The notes beneath the pieces were generated by a model, which ran no database searches, was not told the origin of the DNA, and saw only the letters and a list, made by a program, of their open reading frames with translations. Below, piece by piece: positions 10,149 through 21,765 of a stretch of 64,000 nt of DNA. Numbering within the stretch: position 1 is the first letter of the stretch; the number at the start of each line of letters is the position of its first letter. This stretch comes from Pyrenula massariospora (lineage: Eukaryota; Ascomycota; Eurotiomycetes; Pyrenulales; Pyrenulaceae). A program made the position numbers and the translations under genes. The stretch is from NCBI GenBank assembly GCA_021030905.1, contig JAGFMI010000027.1:186001-250000 (forward strand), written 5' to 3'.

Positions 10149-11653
10149 ATGACGACAATACCAATCCCCGCCGAGAAATCAAAGCTGCCCGCCTCGGCCC
10201 AGATCCCAGCGATTGCAGAACCATTCGTAAGCGACAAAGCGAGGAAAACTCTCGACGTGGTTTGTCCAGTAGTCACTTACATGTACATGACCAACTCTAA
10301 AGCCGGACGCAGGTTGCCGAGTTCGTAGAGAAAAAATGCGTTCCCGCCGACACCGTGTACCAGGCACAGCTTGGGGAGGGTGAGCAGAGATGGAAGGGAC
10401 ACCCTTCCATAATCGACGAACTCAAAGCCGAGGCGAAAAAGATCGGTCTTTGGAATATGTTCTTACCCAAGAACCATTTCAAGCAAGGAGCAGGATTTAG
10501 CAATTTAGAGTATGGGCTCATGGCAGAGTATTTGGGGAAGAGCAGGACGGCGAGCGAGGTGTGTTCGACTCGTGTGCAAAGAACTCAATTTAATCCAATA
10601 GTGATACTAATTTCCTACTGTCGGACATAGGCTACCAATTGTGCTGCACCGGATACCGGCAATATGGAGGTACTTGCCAAGTATGGTACTGAAGCACAAA
10701 AACAGAAATGGCTAAACCCCCTTCTCAATGGCGATATTCGATCTGCTTTTCTCATGACCGAGCCGGACATCGCCTCTTCCGACGCGAGCAATATTCAAAT
10801 GACCATCCATCGTGACGGAAACTCCTGGGTCCTGAACGGGAGCAAATGGTGGTCTTCTGGCGCAGGCGATGAGCGCTGCAAAATTTACATAGTCATGGGC
10901 AAGTCTTCGCCGAACCATCCAGACCCATACAAGCGTCAGAGCGTGGTACTTGTACCCCATGACGCGCCTGGCATCACCATCCACCGGATGCTCCACGTCT
11001 ACGGGTACGACGACGCCCCGCATGGTCATGGCCATATTACCTTTTCCAATGTGCGCGTTCCGCTCGATGCAATAGTTCTCGGCGAAGGCCGGGGTTTTGA
11101 GATTATTCAGGGCCGTCTTGGACCAGGGAGGATTCATCACGCCATGCGCTCCATCGGTGCGGCAGAACGCGCGCTTGAGTGGATGATTGCCCGCGTTAAT
11201 GACGAACGCAAGAAGACGTTTGGACAAGCGCTTTCAACGCATGGTGTTATATTGGAGTGGATCGCGAAGTCGCGGCTTGAGATTGACTCTGCGCGTCTCA
11301 TTGTCTTGAATGCAGCGATCAAAATTGACCAGAAGGACGCAAAGCACGCGCTAAAAGAGATCGCGGAGGCTAAGGTCATCGTTCCTAATATGGCGCTGAC
11401 GGTCATTGACCGCGCGGTGCAGGCGCATGGTGGGATGGGTGTATGTCAAGATACTCCCTTGGCGAATATGTGGGCCCAGATTCGGACGTTGAGGATCGCG
11501 GATGGGCCGGATGAGGTACACCTGCAGCAGATGGGGAAGCGGGAAAATAGAAGTAGAGGAAAGGAAGCTATGGAGAAGCTGAGATGGCAGAAAGATGAAG
11601 CGGAGAGGGTCATGCAGAGACTGGGTGTCAAGAAGTTGAAAAGTCATCTGTGA
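10149..11653 (+). CDS. Acyl-CoA dehydrogenase family protein (ACAD10/11-like)
   Basis: A flavin (FAD) enzyme introducing a trans-2,3 double bond into acyl-CoA, feeding fatty-acid or branched-chain breakdown. Three exons: 10149-10259, 10313-10558 and 10631-11653; 459 residues. The N-terminal helical domain is followed by the middle domain motif [15 protein letters not shown] and the W-S-S-G block, then the C-terminal helical domain with [15 protein letters not shown] and the [10 protein letters not shown] ending shared with ACAD10/11-type enzymes, whose substrates are often long or 4-hydroxy acyl-CoAs. There is no clear N-terminal mitochondrial presequence and no certain peroxisomal tail, so the compartment is open. 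Intron 2 (10559-10630) has a good GATACTAAT branch site. The next gene, PGS1, is downstream in the same direction with 380 bases between. Confidence 0.87.
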
Positions 11654-12033
11654 AAAACGTGACGAGTTGGACCAAAGCTTCTGAAAATTGCTGCAGTATC
11701 TAGTTGAACAGATGGCTGCTATAACAATGCTAGCCATGAGTCCTTGGTTGAGCTTGATTATCAAACAGTCAATTATCTGCACTCACTAGGCGCCGATTGT
11801 CGCGCTACAGTAGCTTCTTCACACCTGGTAGAAAGACCTCATAGTGGAAAGGAGGAGCGAGGGGAGAGCCGTACAGCAAACGGGCATCGATTCGGAGAAG
11901 GTATGCCGAACAAATATTTCTTAGTACAACCGAAAGTCCAGGTTATCTACAAGGCTTGTAAATAAAGCATGGGCGGACAAAATAAGAACACGTGAATTTC
12001 GAAACCTGATAATTGTCTAGGCTACAGCGAAAT
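11654..12033. other. Intergenic, PGS1 promoter
   Basis: 380 bases between tandem genes. No coding frame of note and no repeat is seen; it presumably holds the dehydrogenase 3' end and the PGS1 promoter. Confidence 0.35.
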
Positions 12034-13785
12034 ATGCTATGCCGGCGCATTGCGCCTCTCACGCTCCGATGTCGCCCCAACCGTAGCCTACTCTGCCAAA
12101 GGCAGCCACGTCGGTTCGCATCCTTTTCGTCACAGCAGTCGCATCCTTTTAATCCATTCACTGCAAACGCTAATGGCGCCGCCATTCCCTTGATTGAGCA
12201 ACTTGCTCCACGCTTTGACATTGATGCCACCGAAGTTGAGATCTTGGACGGGCCCAGCACATTCTACGAGACCCTGAAGGTAGAGTCAATCGTTTAACAC
12301 GAACGTGGATGCTGTCACTGACCTATCCCTAGAGCAAAATTTCAACGGCTAAGCGTCGCATCTTCCTCTCAACATTGTACATTGGAAAGACCGAACATGA
12401 CTTCATTTTGACTTTAGATAATGCGTTGCGTAGCAACCCCAACCTAAACGTTTCCATCCTCACAGACGCTCTTCGAGGCACGCGGGAATCACCGGATCCA
12501 TCTTGTGCATCTCTACTGTCTCAACTAGTCGCTAAGCATGGCGCGGAAAGAGTGGAAGTTCGGATGTTTCATACCCCGAACCTTACTGGGATGCGCAAGT
12601 GGTTTATTCCAAAGCGGATCAATGAGGGATGGGGCTTGCAACACATGAAGCTATATGGCTTTGACGATGAGATAATACTTTCTGGGTGTGAGCTGTCTCA
12701 CTTGCGAGAACCATGATTATAAGCTAATAGCTGTTAGAGCCAATCTCTCCCACGACTACTTCACCAATCGGCTTGATAGATACCACGTATTCTCAAATAG
12801 CGATCTGACAGATTTTTACGAAGGCGTCCATAAGGCTGTATGCAGCATTAGCTTTGAGGTTATACCCAACAGCCAGGATGAGGCAGGTTATTCCCTGAAT
12901 TGGCCTTCTTCAAATGGCTGTCCGTCGCCGTTATCAGATCCGAAAAACTTCAAGGAACATTCCAAGTACGTTTTATTTCGAGCTTGCTCGCCTGGTGGAG
13001 GGAAATCTGCCTCATCTAGCGAGCAAATACCAGAAGCTGTTCGCACCTCTGTCTATCCACTTGCTCAATTTACGTCTCTCGTTCACTCCGGTGACCCCTT
13101 GGAACTTTCATCAGAATATGCAATCGTCAAGTCCTTGCTCGAATACATCGGCTCGTCGAGAGTCACGGCCTCGTGGCTATTTACAGCAGGATATTTTAAT
13201 ATTCATCCCGAGCTTTCCTCTCTCCTAATTGAGTCAGCAATACGGCATCCGTATCCAACAAAGTCGCACAAAAACACAATTCTTACAGCATCACCGTGGG
13301 CCAACGGCTTTTATAAATCTCCTGGAATCTCCGGCATGCTTCCTGACGCTTATACGCAGTTGTCGCGGAGGTTCCTCGACGCAGTCTATTCGAGAGATGG
13401 TGAAGGTTCAGTGCAATTGAAAGAGTGGCGGAAAGGCACGGTCGGCGAACCGGGAGGCTGGACCTATCATGCGAAAGGGATATGGGCAACATTTGCGGTG
13501 CCATCCGAAACCCAAAGCTCCAGAGAGTGGGAACTCGGGCCAAGTGTCACGGTAGTAGGATCCTCGAACTACACAAAGCGGTCATATTCGCTAGACCTGG
13601 AGGTTGGGGCCTTGATATGGACAGCCGATGATCGATTGAGGAGGAAGTTGAAGGAGGAGATGGATTGGCTGCAGAAAGATGCCACGGTGGTGGAAAGGGA
13701 AGATTTGATGAAGGTGGAGAGGAGGGTGAGCTGGAAGGTCAGGCTGGCTATGTGGATTGTTGAGAAAGTGGGAGGCGCATTATGA
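12034..13785 (+). CDS. PGS1: CDP-diacylglycerol--glycerol-3-phosphate 3-phosphatidyltransferase
   Basis: PGS1 makes phosphatidylglycerol phosphate, the committed step of cardiolipin synthesis, in the mitochondrial inner membrane. Three exons (12034-12279, 12333-12685, 12738-13785) give 548 residues. The start begins a strongly basic, acid-free leader (MLCRRIAPLTLRCRP) fitting mitochondrial import. The enzyme belongs to the phospholipase D superfamily: the first HKD motif is HMKLYGFDD, followed by SGANLSHDYFTNR, which is completed exactly across intron 2; the second is HAKGIWAT with the later GSSNYTKRS block. The region around RIFLSTLYIGKTEHD also matches the family. The upstream TTG in frame has no start role. 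The 3' end is followed by an open 0.7 kb gap. Confidence 0.93.
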
Positions 13786-14514
13786 AAGCTACCATAGGGA
13801 AAAGCAGCACTCCGCAACCAAAGATTCAACAACTCAGATTCTCTGTCGGAAGTCATCTTGGAAAGGGTACAGGTGAACAACTCTCGCTCCTTTGTGAGGG
13901 CTCTGGCGCGCATCTCCGCGTGAGTCGGTACATGCTCGGAAGTCGCTCGGCTTACCTGCCCGTCCCCAGGCAAGCCACGTCGTCATGCTTAACCCAGAAG
14001 GTCGACTTCTTACTAAGAATGTGCCCCTAGCGCCAACTTTCTCCATGCTAAGTCTGCCACTACAGGGCGTGGAATCTTCTACCGTTTCCACTGGGTGTCA
14101 TAGTTTGCTTGGCTGGTCACAGGGCGATGCAACCGCTTCTATTTCCGTGGGATTGGTACTTGTTTAGGTCCCAACTGTGAAAATTCTAGGGTCCTTGTCT
14201 TTGTAAGGCGTCTGGTCTGATTAATCCTTCGTTGAGGACATGCGCACATTGTTGGGATCTATGACTCTTAACCATCTGGCTTCAATGTTTCACAGGTATA
14301 TAAGGAGAGGTAGGTCCCATTCATTCTGCATAATTCATTCTATCCACAGGTTATCACAGAAGCAAAACATCAAATCCTCAACCAATCACAGCATCTGAAA
14401 AGCGCAAAGCGAACAGCAACACTACCCCACCAAAGCTCACGCTATATGCTCCCGTCTCCACAAGAACACCCCAAAACAAGCGGCAAACTCACCACACTCA
14501 ACCAGACCAACAAA
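13786..14514 (+). promoter_or_regulatory. Upstream region of the small gene at 14515, with TATA and CCAAT boxes
   Basis: Mostly non-coding 729 bases. A TATA-like element (GGTATATAAGGAG) lies at about 14296-14307, roughly 210 bases before the ATG, and a CCAATCA box near 14380. The purine/CA-rich leader just before the ATG looks like a transcribed 5' UTR. Confidence 0.4.
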
Positions 14515-14739
14515 ATGGGTTTCTCAAAGCACTTCGACTTCCTCAAGCCCGTCGCGGAGCCTCAGCGTATTACTCCAATTTACGACGTTCCTCTCCGCCG
14601 GCCGCTCTTTCATAAGACCCAGAAAGGGAATGAGAATTCACAAGCTGGACAACGCGAAAGTATGAGCAAGTCAATCTCGGAGAAGATTGGGAGCAGGAAG
14701 GGAAGCGTGGAAAGCGACTATGCCTTTGCTGCCTACTAG
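14515..14739 (+). CDS. Small hypothetical fungal protein (74 residues)
   Basis: A short single-exon frame starting in a favourable context (CAAAATGG). The product is basic and Ser/Lys-rich, with a proline-containing N-terminal half (FLKPVAEPQR, IYDVPLRRPLF) and a C-terminal half rich in Ser and Lys ending YAFAAY. There is no signal peptide and no membrane segment. A TATA box, a CCAAT box and an A-rich leader upstream argue that it is expressed. An in-frame ATG 69 bases upstream would lengthen it to 97 residues but lies in what looks like leader. I do not recognise the family; it may be a stress- or condition-induced small protein, but that is inference from promoter style only. Confidence 0.55.
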   Translation: MGFSKHFDFLKPVAEPQRITPIYDVPLRRPLFHKTQKGNENSQAGQRESMSKSISEKIGSRKGSVESDYAFAAY

Positions 14740-16186
14740 GCGGGCAATCCAGATGGGTGGGATTGAGGAGGCTGATTGAATTAAAAATTCGTGCATTTTA
14801 GCGACGCGGATGACTTGGGCATGAATTGGCGCTGTTTTCGAAATACCTTATCTATAGTTCTCTAATACAATAATACGTGCGACATGAATACTATGGCATC
14901 ACCATCACGCGTGACTCATCGCGGATACCGGCGTCTGAGAGCTGCGGTCGGGTGCAGCGAGTTCACCAGCACAACAGTTTTGATAACGCTAGCCATGAGA
15001 GAGAAGGAGAGAGAGAGAGAGAGAAAACGCTACTTTGGTCGTCGCATAACATCGCTTGTTCGTTTGTCGTTGCATCCGAGGCGCCACAAAGCCCCCAAGC
15101 CAAACAGCGCACACGCAGCGGCGCCGTATCAGGGAGCTGACCAAGAGGCTCGCACGTGGCGGAGTGCAGGGCTATCGTGGACGTCGAATTTGCTTTTTTT
15201 GACACCATCCGCCGGCTGCCTGGCAACATCCATGCACTGGGTCTCTTCCCTTTTCTTTTTCCTATCTTGATCTCATCGCACGAAGCAGACAAACCGAGCC
15301 ATACGGGTCACGGCCGCCATGTCCCGATTGATTGCTGGATGCTCTGTGAGACTGGCTTGGGGGGGATGGAAATTTTTGACGGTGAATGCAGAGGCGCCGT
15401 CTAAGATTTTGGTTTGCACCGGCGACCAGGTAGTTGGAACAGCGGCTCTGGGGAGGCGCTTCGTTTGCCAACCAGCTGGGATCCGGGAAGAAGAAATGGA
15501 GGCTCCCAGGATGGCCAACCCCCAAATCCCATGGCCCGATTCCTCCCTATCCCTGCGATGCTCTCCTTCCCCGGAGCCAGCTACCCCCCTGCGCCAGCTG
15601 TACAATTACGTCTCTGCTATCGACCGAATTCATCCCCAAACAACATTCACGTCCACGCCGTCTCAGGCTGCATCAAGCGGTGAGCAAACTCCATTCCGTC
15701 GAAAGCTTGTCGCGCCGGATCCTCCTTCTTTGGACGTGCCCACCATACATATTGCGGTTCAAATCACTTCTTAGCCGGGAGTGACATCAACGGAATGTAA
15801 TTACTCGCTCCTCCTTCCGCCGCTCCTCCTGTTTTTCCCGCAGTCGACGGCCACTTGGACGTCGATCCTTCCTGCTGCCCTGGATAATTTGACGTTTTCC
15901 TCCTCATGAGCACCCGTGGACGGCCCGCTGCGAAAAGCTAAAGCGGATTAAAAGTATTACCTTCGTTCCAGCGACTCAGGTCCAACCGAAAGGGGAGCCT
16001 CGCTTCTTCGCTCAACCTCCGAGACTCACCGCATAGACCCTGAGCCCACCCCACCAAGCTCACTCCACATCTAGGGCAACCGAGCAAGAGAAGAAAAACC
16101 TCTTCCCCTCCAGATGTACCCATCCGGACCTCGTGGAAGACAATCAACTCTCAGCCCTTCTTAGAGACTCCAAAAAACAAAACAAA
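14740..16186. other. Intergenic 1.4 kb with a GA microsatellite; rhb1 promoter
   Basis: No frame with recognisable content. A (GA)n-type simple repeat occupies about 14996-15025. The right half is C- and T-rich on the plus strand, fitting the rhb1 promoter and leader. Confidence 0.4.
14996..15025. repeat. GA-rich simple sequence repeat
   Basis: An imperfect run of GAGA units, broken by one GG, in an intergenic stretch. It is a typical microsatellite with no further structure. Confidence 0.8.
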
Positions 16187-17050
16187 ATGTCAACAAAAGT
16201 CAAGCAACGCAAGATCGCCATTGTTGGAAGCCGATCTGTCGGTACGGTTCCTGCATGAAGGACCCTTCCATCTCCACCCCCACCATCCATCCCACTCTCC
16301 CTATCCTACCATGCTAACCCTGTCCTCTTTGCTGCGGCATAGGCAAATCCTCCCTCGCCGTGCAATACGTCGAAGGACATTTTGTCGAGCCCTACTATCC
16401 TACCATTGAGAACAGTTTCAGCAAAGATATCCATTACAAGAATCAGACTTTCGCCACCGAGATCGTGGATACCGCAGGACAGGTGTGCTTCCCCTGTCAC
16501 TAACGAGCGATAGCCATCCCTTCCGCAGGGGAAATGCTGATATTGCGCCGGGATAGGATGAATACAGCCTACTACCCTCCAAGCACTTCATTGGCATTCA
16601 TGGATACATGATCGTCTATTCGGTCGCCTCGCGGCAGTCATTCGAGATGGTCAACGTCGTGCGGGACAAGATATTGAACCATCTTGTACGTCCTACAATC
16701 CTCCGATGCAATACCATGTCTCTTTCTCCCTCTTATAACATGTGTTGTCTCTCCTTGTTAAGCATTTGATCCATTATCCGTCTAACTTTCTCCCTTTTCT
16801 CAATTCTCAGGGCGCCGACTCCGTTCCCCTCTGCATCGTAGGCAACAAGTCGGACCTCCCAGCATCACAGCACAAAGTCTCTACCGAAGAAGGCGCAAGG
16901 TTAGGACAAGAACTCAAATGCGCTTGGACAGAAGCCAGTGCGCGGTCCGCAGTCAACGTATCCAAGGCGTTCGAAATGATGATTGTCGAAATCGAGAAAA
17001 GCCAGAATCCCAACGAACCGACTGGCGGAAAGAATTGCATTGTTATGTAA
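16187..17050 (+). CDS. rhb1: Rheb-family small GTPase
   Basis: Rheb is a Ras-like GTPase that activates TORC1 and affects amino-acid uptake. Four exons (16187-16241, 16343-16482, 16557-16685, 16811-17050) give 187 residues. The P-loop is GSRSVGKSS (residues 14-22), with Arg in the position of Ras Gly12, a Rheb hallmark; it is split by intron 1. The effector region is PTIENSFSK, G3 is DTAGQ followed by DEYS, G4 is NKSD and G5 lies around EASA. The protein ends in the CAAX box CIVM (Cys184), predicted to be farnesylated and to hold it on endomembranes. The C-rich leader and A-rich start context support the ATG. Its usual GAP (TSC1/TSC2) is not in this window. Confidence 0.95.
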
Positions 17051-18300
17051 AAGACTCTGACGCGTCGGCCTATGCGCCCAGGATTGCACATACTCAAGAT
17101 CGCCATAAGGCTCTCTCGTCTGACGACGAACTAGGGCACGACTTGAGTTTTTACGTCTCACCGGAGGAAATGTATACGTTACGAGAGAGCGCACTGCTGG
17201 TGTGCTCTCTTTCAAGGGAGAAATATCTGTACAGTATCTGATGTTGGCCTCTCTATTTTTGTTTCTTCTACCGCTGCGGGTTACTGCCCTCGGATTTTGG
17301 AGGTCTGGTTAGGCTGGAGTGACAGAATGGGTTTGGGTGGATGCATGTTACGAGTCTCTTTTGCTGTTCTGCGCCCAGTGCACCGAATGTTTGCTAAGCC
17401 TTGCGGGTCTGGACCCGGTGGCTTCTTCTGGCTTGGTTCCCCTGCGCTTTACTGGCCATGATGGCTGTAATTCAGATGCGGCATAGGTACTTAGAGAGGG
17501 ACGGGTTTCTCGCGCCATGGCTTGTTGAGGTTTCGGTGGTACGAGTTACCAACCATGTAAATGTACATATATAGGAGAGGCTGGCCTCGGCGCCATGGAA
17601 ACGTTCTTTCTACCCATTACACACGTTCCCCTTATGCTTTTAACATTCTGACTTTGGAAATGAGCATTCTCGTATCCCCTATTTCCTCATCGCGGCATCA
17701 GACTTCAAAGAGATTCTTAAGGCTATCACTTACTGTAATAAAAAGCCCTAGCCTTTCCTCTCATGGTAATGCTCCCCCTCTCTATATATCTGTCTGTCTA
17801 CCGTCCCTCACGCTCTCATTGAACATGCGTGCTCCTTTTTTCCCTGCGTCGGCGACCCCTGAACACATCAATTCTCGATTTGTAGTATTTTCTTCTCGGG
17901 CCGTGACATGGCTTCATCATCGACGCTCCATCGACTCGATCTAAGTCTTGCCCGGCCCAGCTCTGTATACCTGGGGGTTGCATCTCATCCATGGAAACAC
18001 CACAACCAGGTCCCAGCTTAATCTCGTACAAGCAACAAACATTTCAGTGTGGTATTAGACAGGTAATCGAACCGCTATCTCATGTAAAGTCGGAATCGAC
18101 CATGCCCCCCAACACGGCGCAATGCAATCTCCTGGTATCCTACAACGACACTCCGGCGATTGAGCCGCTCCCGATGTGCGTGCGTATATTAAAACAAATG
18201 TTGATCGTCTTCCGCGTCCAAAATCGACGTGCTCGTAATAGGACAAGGGAGAAAGTTTTCAAAATACTCTTTTCAGAGGCCAGCTCCCGGCTCCACCGGC
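17051..18300. other. Intergenic 1.25 kb between convergent rhb1 and CBP80
   Basis: The 3' regions of two convergent genes. Open frames here carry no motif. Nothing else is recognised. Confidence 0.4.
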
Positions 18301-20951
18301 TTATTCAATCCCATCACTCCCCATCATCATCATCTTCTCCTCCTCCTTCGCAACCCCATTCCCATTCGCCACGCCATCCATCTTGATCTCTTCCATCGGC
18401 GCCGGCGGCAGCGGCTTCGCCAGCTCCTCCGCAATCCAGCCCTCCTCGACCGCCAACCTCCGCCGAAAGACTCTCAACCACCGCACCGCCCACGCCTTCA
18501 CCATCCTGACCTCCTCCCCCTCCATCCCATCCACGCCGCTACCACCCATCCCTTCATCCCCCACGGCCCCCGCGATCCCAACAAGCGCATCCTCCACCAC
18601 CGCAAACAACCCCCTCATCTCCCCCCTCTCCCTCTCCAACGTCCCCTGCAACATCTCCACCTGATCCGCCGGCAACCCCGGCCGCCGCACCGCGAGCACA
18701 ATCTGCCCCACCCGCTTCGTCACCTTGCGGATCGTACTGCTCACCATCTCGTACGCCTGCGCATCCGCCAGCAGCCGCCGCCGTTGTTTCCCACCGCCGC
18801 TATCGGGCCGGTCGTTGCCGTCGTCGTCGCCGTCGGTCGCGAGCAGCGCCCACTCGACGACGCTCCGCGGCGAGAGGATGGTGTAGTTGAGGAGCTTGTC
18901 GATGATGTTGACCGCGACGCCCGGCTGGTCGGTCCAGTACGCCACCACCGACGTGATGATCTGGGCGCGCGCCGCGGCGCTCTGTTGTCCGATGCTCATG
19001 AGCCGGTCTTTGCAGCGCTCGATGCAGGAGAGCATGTGGGAGAGGGACTTGGAGCCAACGAAGCAGATGGCTGTGACGTAGACGTCGGTTGAGATGAGGG
19101 AGGGGTCGGAAGTGGATTCGGCGGTGACATCGGATTCGATGGAAGAAAGGAGAGAGCCAATGTCGGTGTCGGGTGCTTTCTGGCGGATCAGCTGAGCTAG
19201 CTGGAGACCCTGCGAGGAGAATGGTGTTGCTAAGAAGAGTTAGCGTTTGTGATCCAGGTACAGGTTTGGGTAAGGGCATGAGGGCATACTTGGGTTAGCG
19301 TATTTGAAGTCAGGTGTGTCCTTTTCTTTGGAAATTGGGATGAGGGCCTTGTAGGGGTCGGGCAGAGTGCCTTTGATTCGTTGCGCAAAGCTGAGGCGCA
19401 TCTCTTTATCCAAAGCTGCGGCGATGAACGCTTTTCTTGGGTGTACGTCTGGCAGGTCGACGTCATCAACCCTGGTCGACGTTAGAAAGTACTGGGACCA
19501 CGACGACCCTTGTAGGCTTACCATTCCGTCCACTTCCAGGTAAAACCGAAATTACTCAAATGGTGTGCAAACCAATCCAAGAAGCGGTGACTAAGATCTA
19601 GATCAAGAGTCTCGACCTTCCGGTAGAGAAACCGAATTGCTCTCCCCAGAGAGGGCGCGATGGCCGCAGGTGCAATTTTGCAGGCCTCCGTGAGCACCGA
19701 ATGATAATAAACCAATTTATGCTCTGGAGCTGGCAATTGGAAGAGCAGCGAAAATGCAGCATCAACAGCCACATCTTCAGGCTTCCAGGTCGACCGATCT
19801 TGGGGCATATCCTTCAGCTTGTCAAAGGCCGTCGCGCGCTTAACGAACGTGTTTGAAGCGAAGTAGCAGTCAACATCGATGAGGAACTTTGCCGTGGCCA
19901 TCCGATTGAAGTCCAGGACATTTATGGTATCAGACAGGGCATCACGAAGTAAGAAAGCTGCGAGGTCTGTTGGCGGAGGAACCGTTTCAACGTCCTGTTC
20001 AGAATAGACAGACAAATAGATTTCGGGGTAGATGGGATTAGGTCCGGCTTGGACCGTGGTCGGGACCTGAATTTGAGGGAGGGGATGCTTCGGCGCCACC
20101 GCAAGAAGGTCTTCTCCGTTTTCATTCTCTATCTTTACTTTCCACGGTCTCGGGAGACAAGTAACTTCCCATCCTTTTTGTGATTCGGCTTGTAAGGTTC
20201 TTTGCAATAGAGCAATCATGCTCTGAGCCTCCTCCGGATTTTCTCGCACTGCGTAGGGATCGACGAGATTCTCGAGTGTGTGGGGAGTTAATGCAATGAT
20301 TTCTGTCTGGTCGAGCAGCGACGAAGCAGCTTTCTCCATCCCAGTCGCCGAAGAAGCCATTGTATAGGGTATTACTGCCAAGATAACCTTGACGAGCTCC
20401 AAGCCGAGGGCGTCCTCAGATGACGCGGTTTGCAAGTCAATGGCCCGCGAAAAGAGCTCTTCAAGTATCGTGAAGACTCCATTCCCCTCGAGCAGACCCT
20501 GGAGGCAGCCCAAGAATCGCAACGAGAGCTTCGCGTTCCTCCAATGACCCGAATTCAAATAACTTTGTAAAGCCTCGCCAACCCTCTGGAGAACGTCGCC
20601 CGCAAATTCTTGTTTGTAAGCGTTCACGACGAGGACTATCGCGGCGATGAATGGAATCTTCAGTGGTTGCTCGACGATCAGTTGGGCGACTAGTTCGTTG
20701 AAAGTAGATGTGATGTCGCTGTCGAAGTAGTTTTCTCCTAGGGTCTTGCCGATGCTGGCGATATCGTCTTCAACGGGCCTGATAGCTGACTCGGCGATTG
20801 ACAGGATCTGTTTCCGGAGTTTCACAATCAAAGGTTCATCGTGCCTGCGCCGTTGCGGCCGACGGTCGTACTCGTCGTCATCTCGGTAGCGTCGCTTTCG
20901 ATTGTTGTTGTGAAAAGGTCTCTGGTTGGGCCGCCGATCGTAATCTGCCAT
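18301..20951 (-). CDS. CBP80: Nuclear cap-binding protein large subunit
   Basis: CBP80 (NCBP1) pairs with CBP20 to bind the m7G cap of nascent RNA polymerase II transcripts, aiding splicing, export and the pioneer translation round. Three exons (20951-19522, 19471-19290, 19229-18301) give 846 residues. The Arg-rich N-terminus (residues 1-40, NRKRRYRDDD and RRPQRRR) looks like a nuclear localisation signal. It is followed by three helical MIF4G-like blocks; recognisable stretches include LRFLGCLQGL, VPPP near residue 325, SHRFLDWFAHHLSNFGF before intron 1 and the S-Q-G-L-Q-L-A-Q-L-I block after intron 2. Exon 3 is much more GC-rich than exon 1 and encodes a C-terminal end with Gly/Glu/Met-rich low complexity. 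The first ATG follows a short leader. The family call is firm; the exact C-terminus is less conserved. Confidence 0.9.
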
Positions 20952-21765
20952 GATCGAAAGTCTCGGTGTTCAGCACGTACGAAACTGGCGAGATTGTGCT
21001 GGGTATGCAGAAAGTAGGTATGGAAGAGGCCCTGGCACCGTCGTGCTTGGAAGGAGCAGACGCGCCGTCTCCGAGCCGTGTAAGATTTCCGATGCCAAGC
21101 ATCGCCCATTTGACGCGGTTGCGTCGGAGAATCATCACGATGAACGCAGCCACCCACCAAGCTGCCCACGGCTTGACACGGAAGCTTAGGCTTCTCTCTA
21201 TGGCATCCTGAATGCAAAAATGGCTAGCGAATTGAATCCGCAGCATATTTTCAGCAGTACACGGAATAAATGGGATATATGGTATTCTAGGCCCGCTGGT
21301 CACTCGTGAAGTAGCCAGATGTAGGGCCTCCAAACGGATATAGGCTACGTAGCGCCAAGTGCTATGTAGGTAGGTTGGGTGGTAAGTAAAATTCTTTCAG
21401 AAGCTCCATGGCCCCTCGTTCCCTAGTCTTTGCCGTTCAAAAGTGCCAACAAATTCGTGATTGAACCACAAGCAGACTCTCCTCTTCAGAGAGCCTTAAA
21501 ACGACAGCACCCGACGAGACCCAAGTTTTCTCTTTTTAGCCATTCGCAAAACCCGTCATGTCATCGTCCAAAGCTTGGAAAATGCCATCTGACTTCGTGG
21601 CCACCGCCAACTTTCGTTACGCATAAAGTCAATTTTGGGCAACGTTGCGAACCCGTCCAATGCGTAGATATAACGCCGTTAGCTTGAGCAAGATAAATTC
21701 GGTATTTGAAGGGGACCGGTCTCCAAGAGCGTTGACTTCGTTACTCGTGGACAAAAAGGTGCGCA
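20952..21765. other. CBP80 promoter and GSK3 3' region
   Basis: 814 bases between two minus-strand genes. Long but motif-free frames overlap on both strands near 20960-21330; the minus-strand one has a short hydrophobic run (WAAWWVAAFIVMIL) but runs into CBP80 exon 1 in another frame, so it was not called. Confidence 0.35.

Noticed and set aside
18229-19092. Plus-strand frame of 287 codons
   Set aside because: It is antisense to CBP80 exon 3. Its Arg/His/Pro-rich translation is the mirror of a GC-rich coding exon and has no family motif.
20878-21333. Minus-strand 151-codon frame with a hydrophobic run
   Set aside because: It runs into CBP80 exon 1 in a different frame and shows no family resemblance; an overlapping frame on the other strand looks as good.
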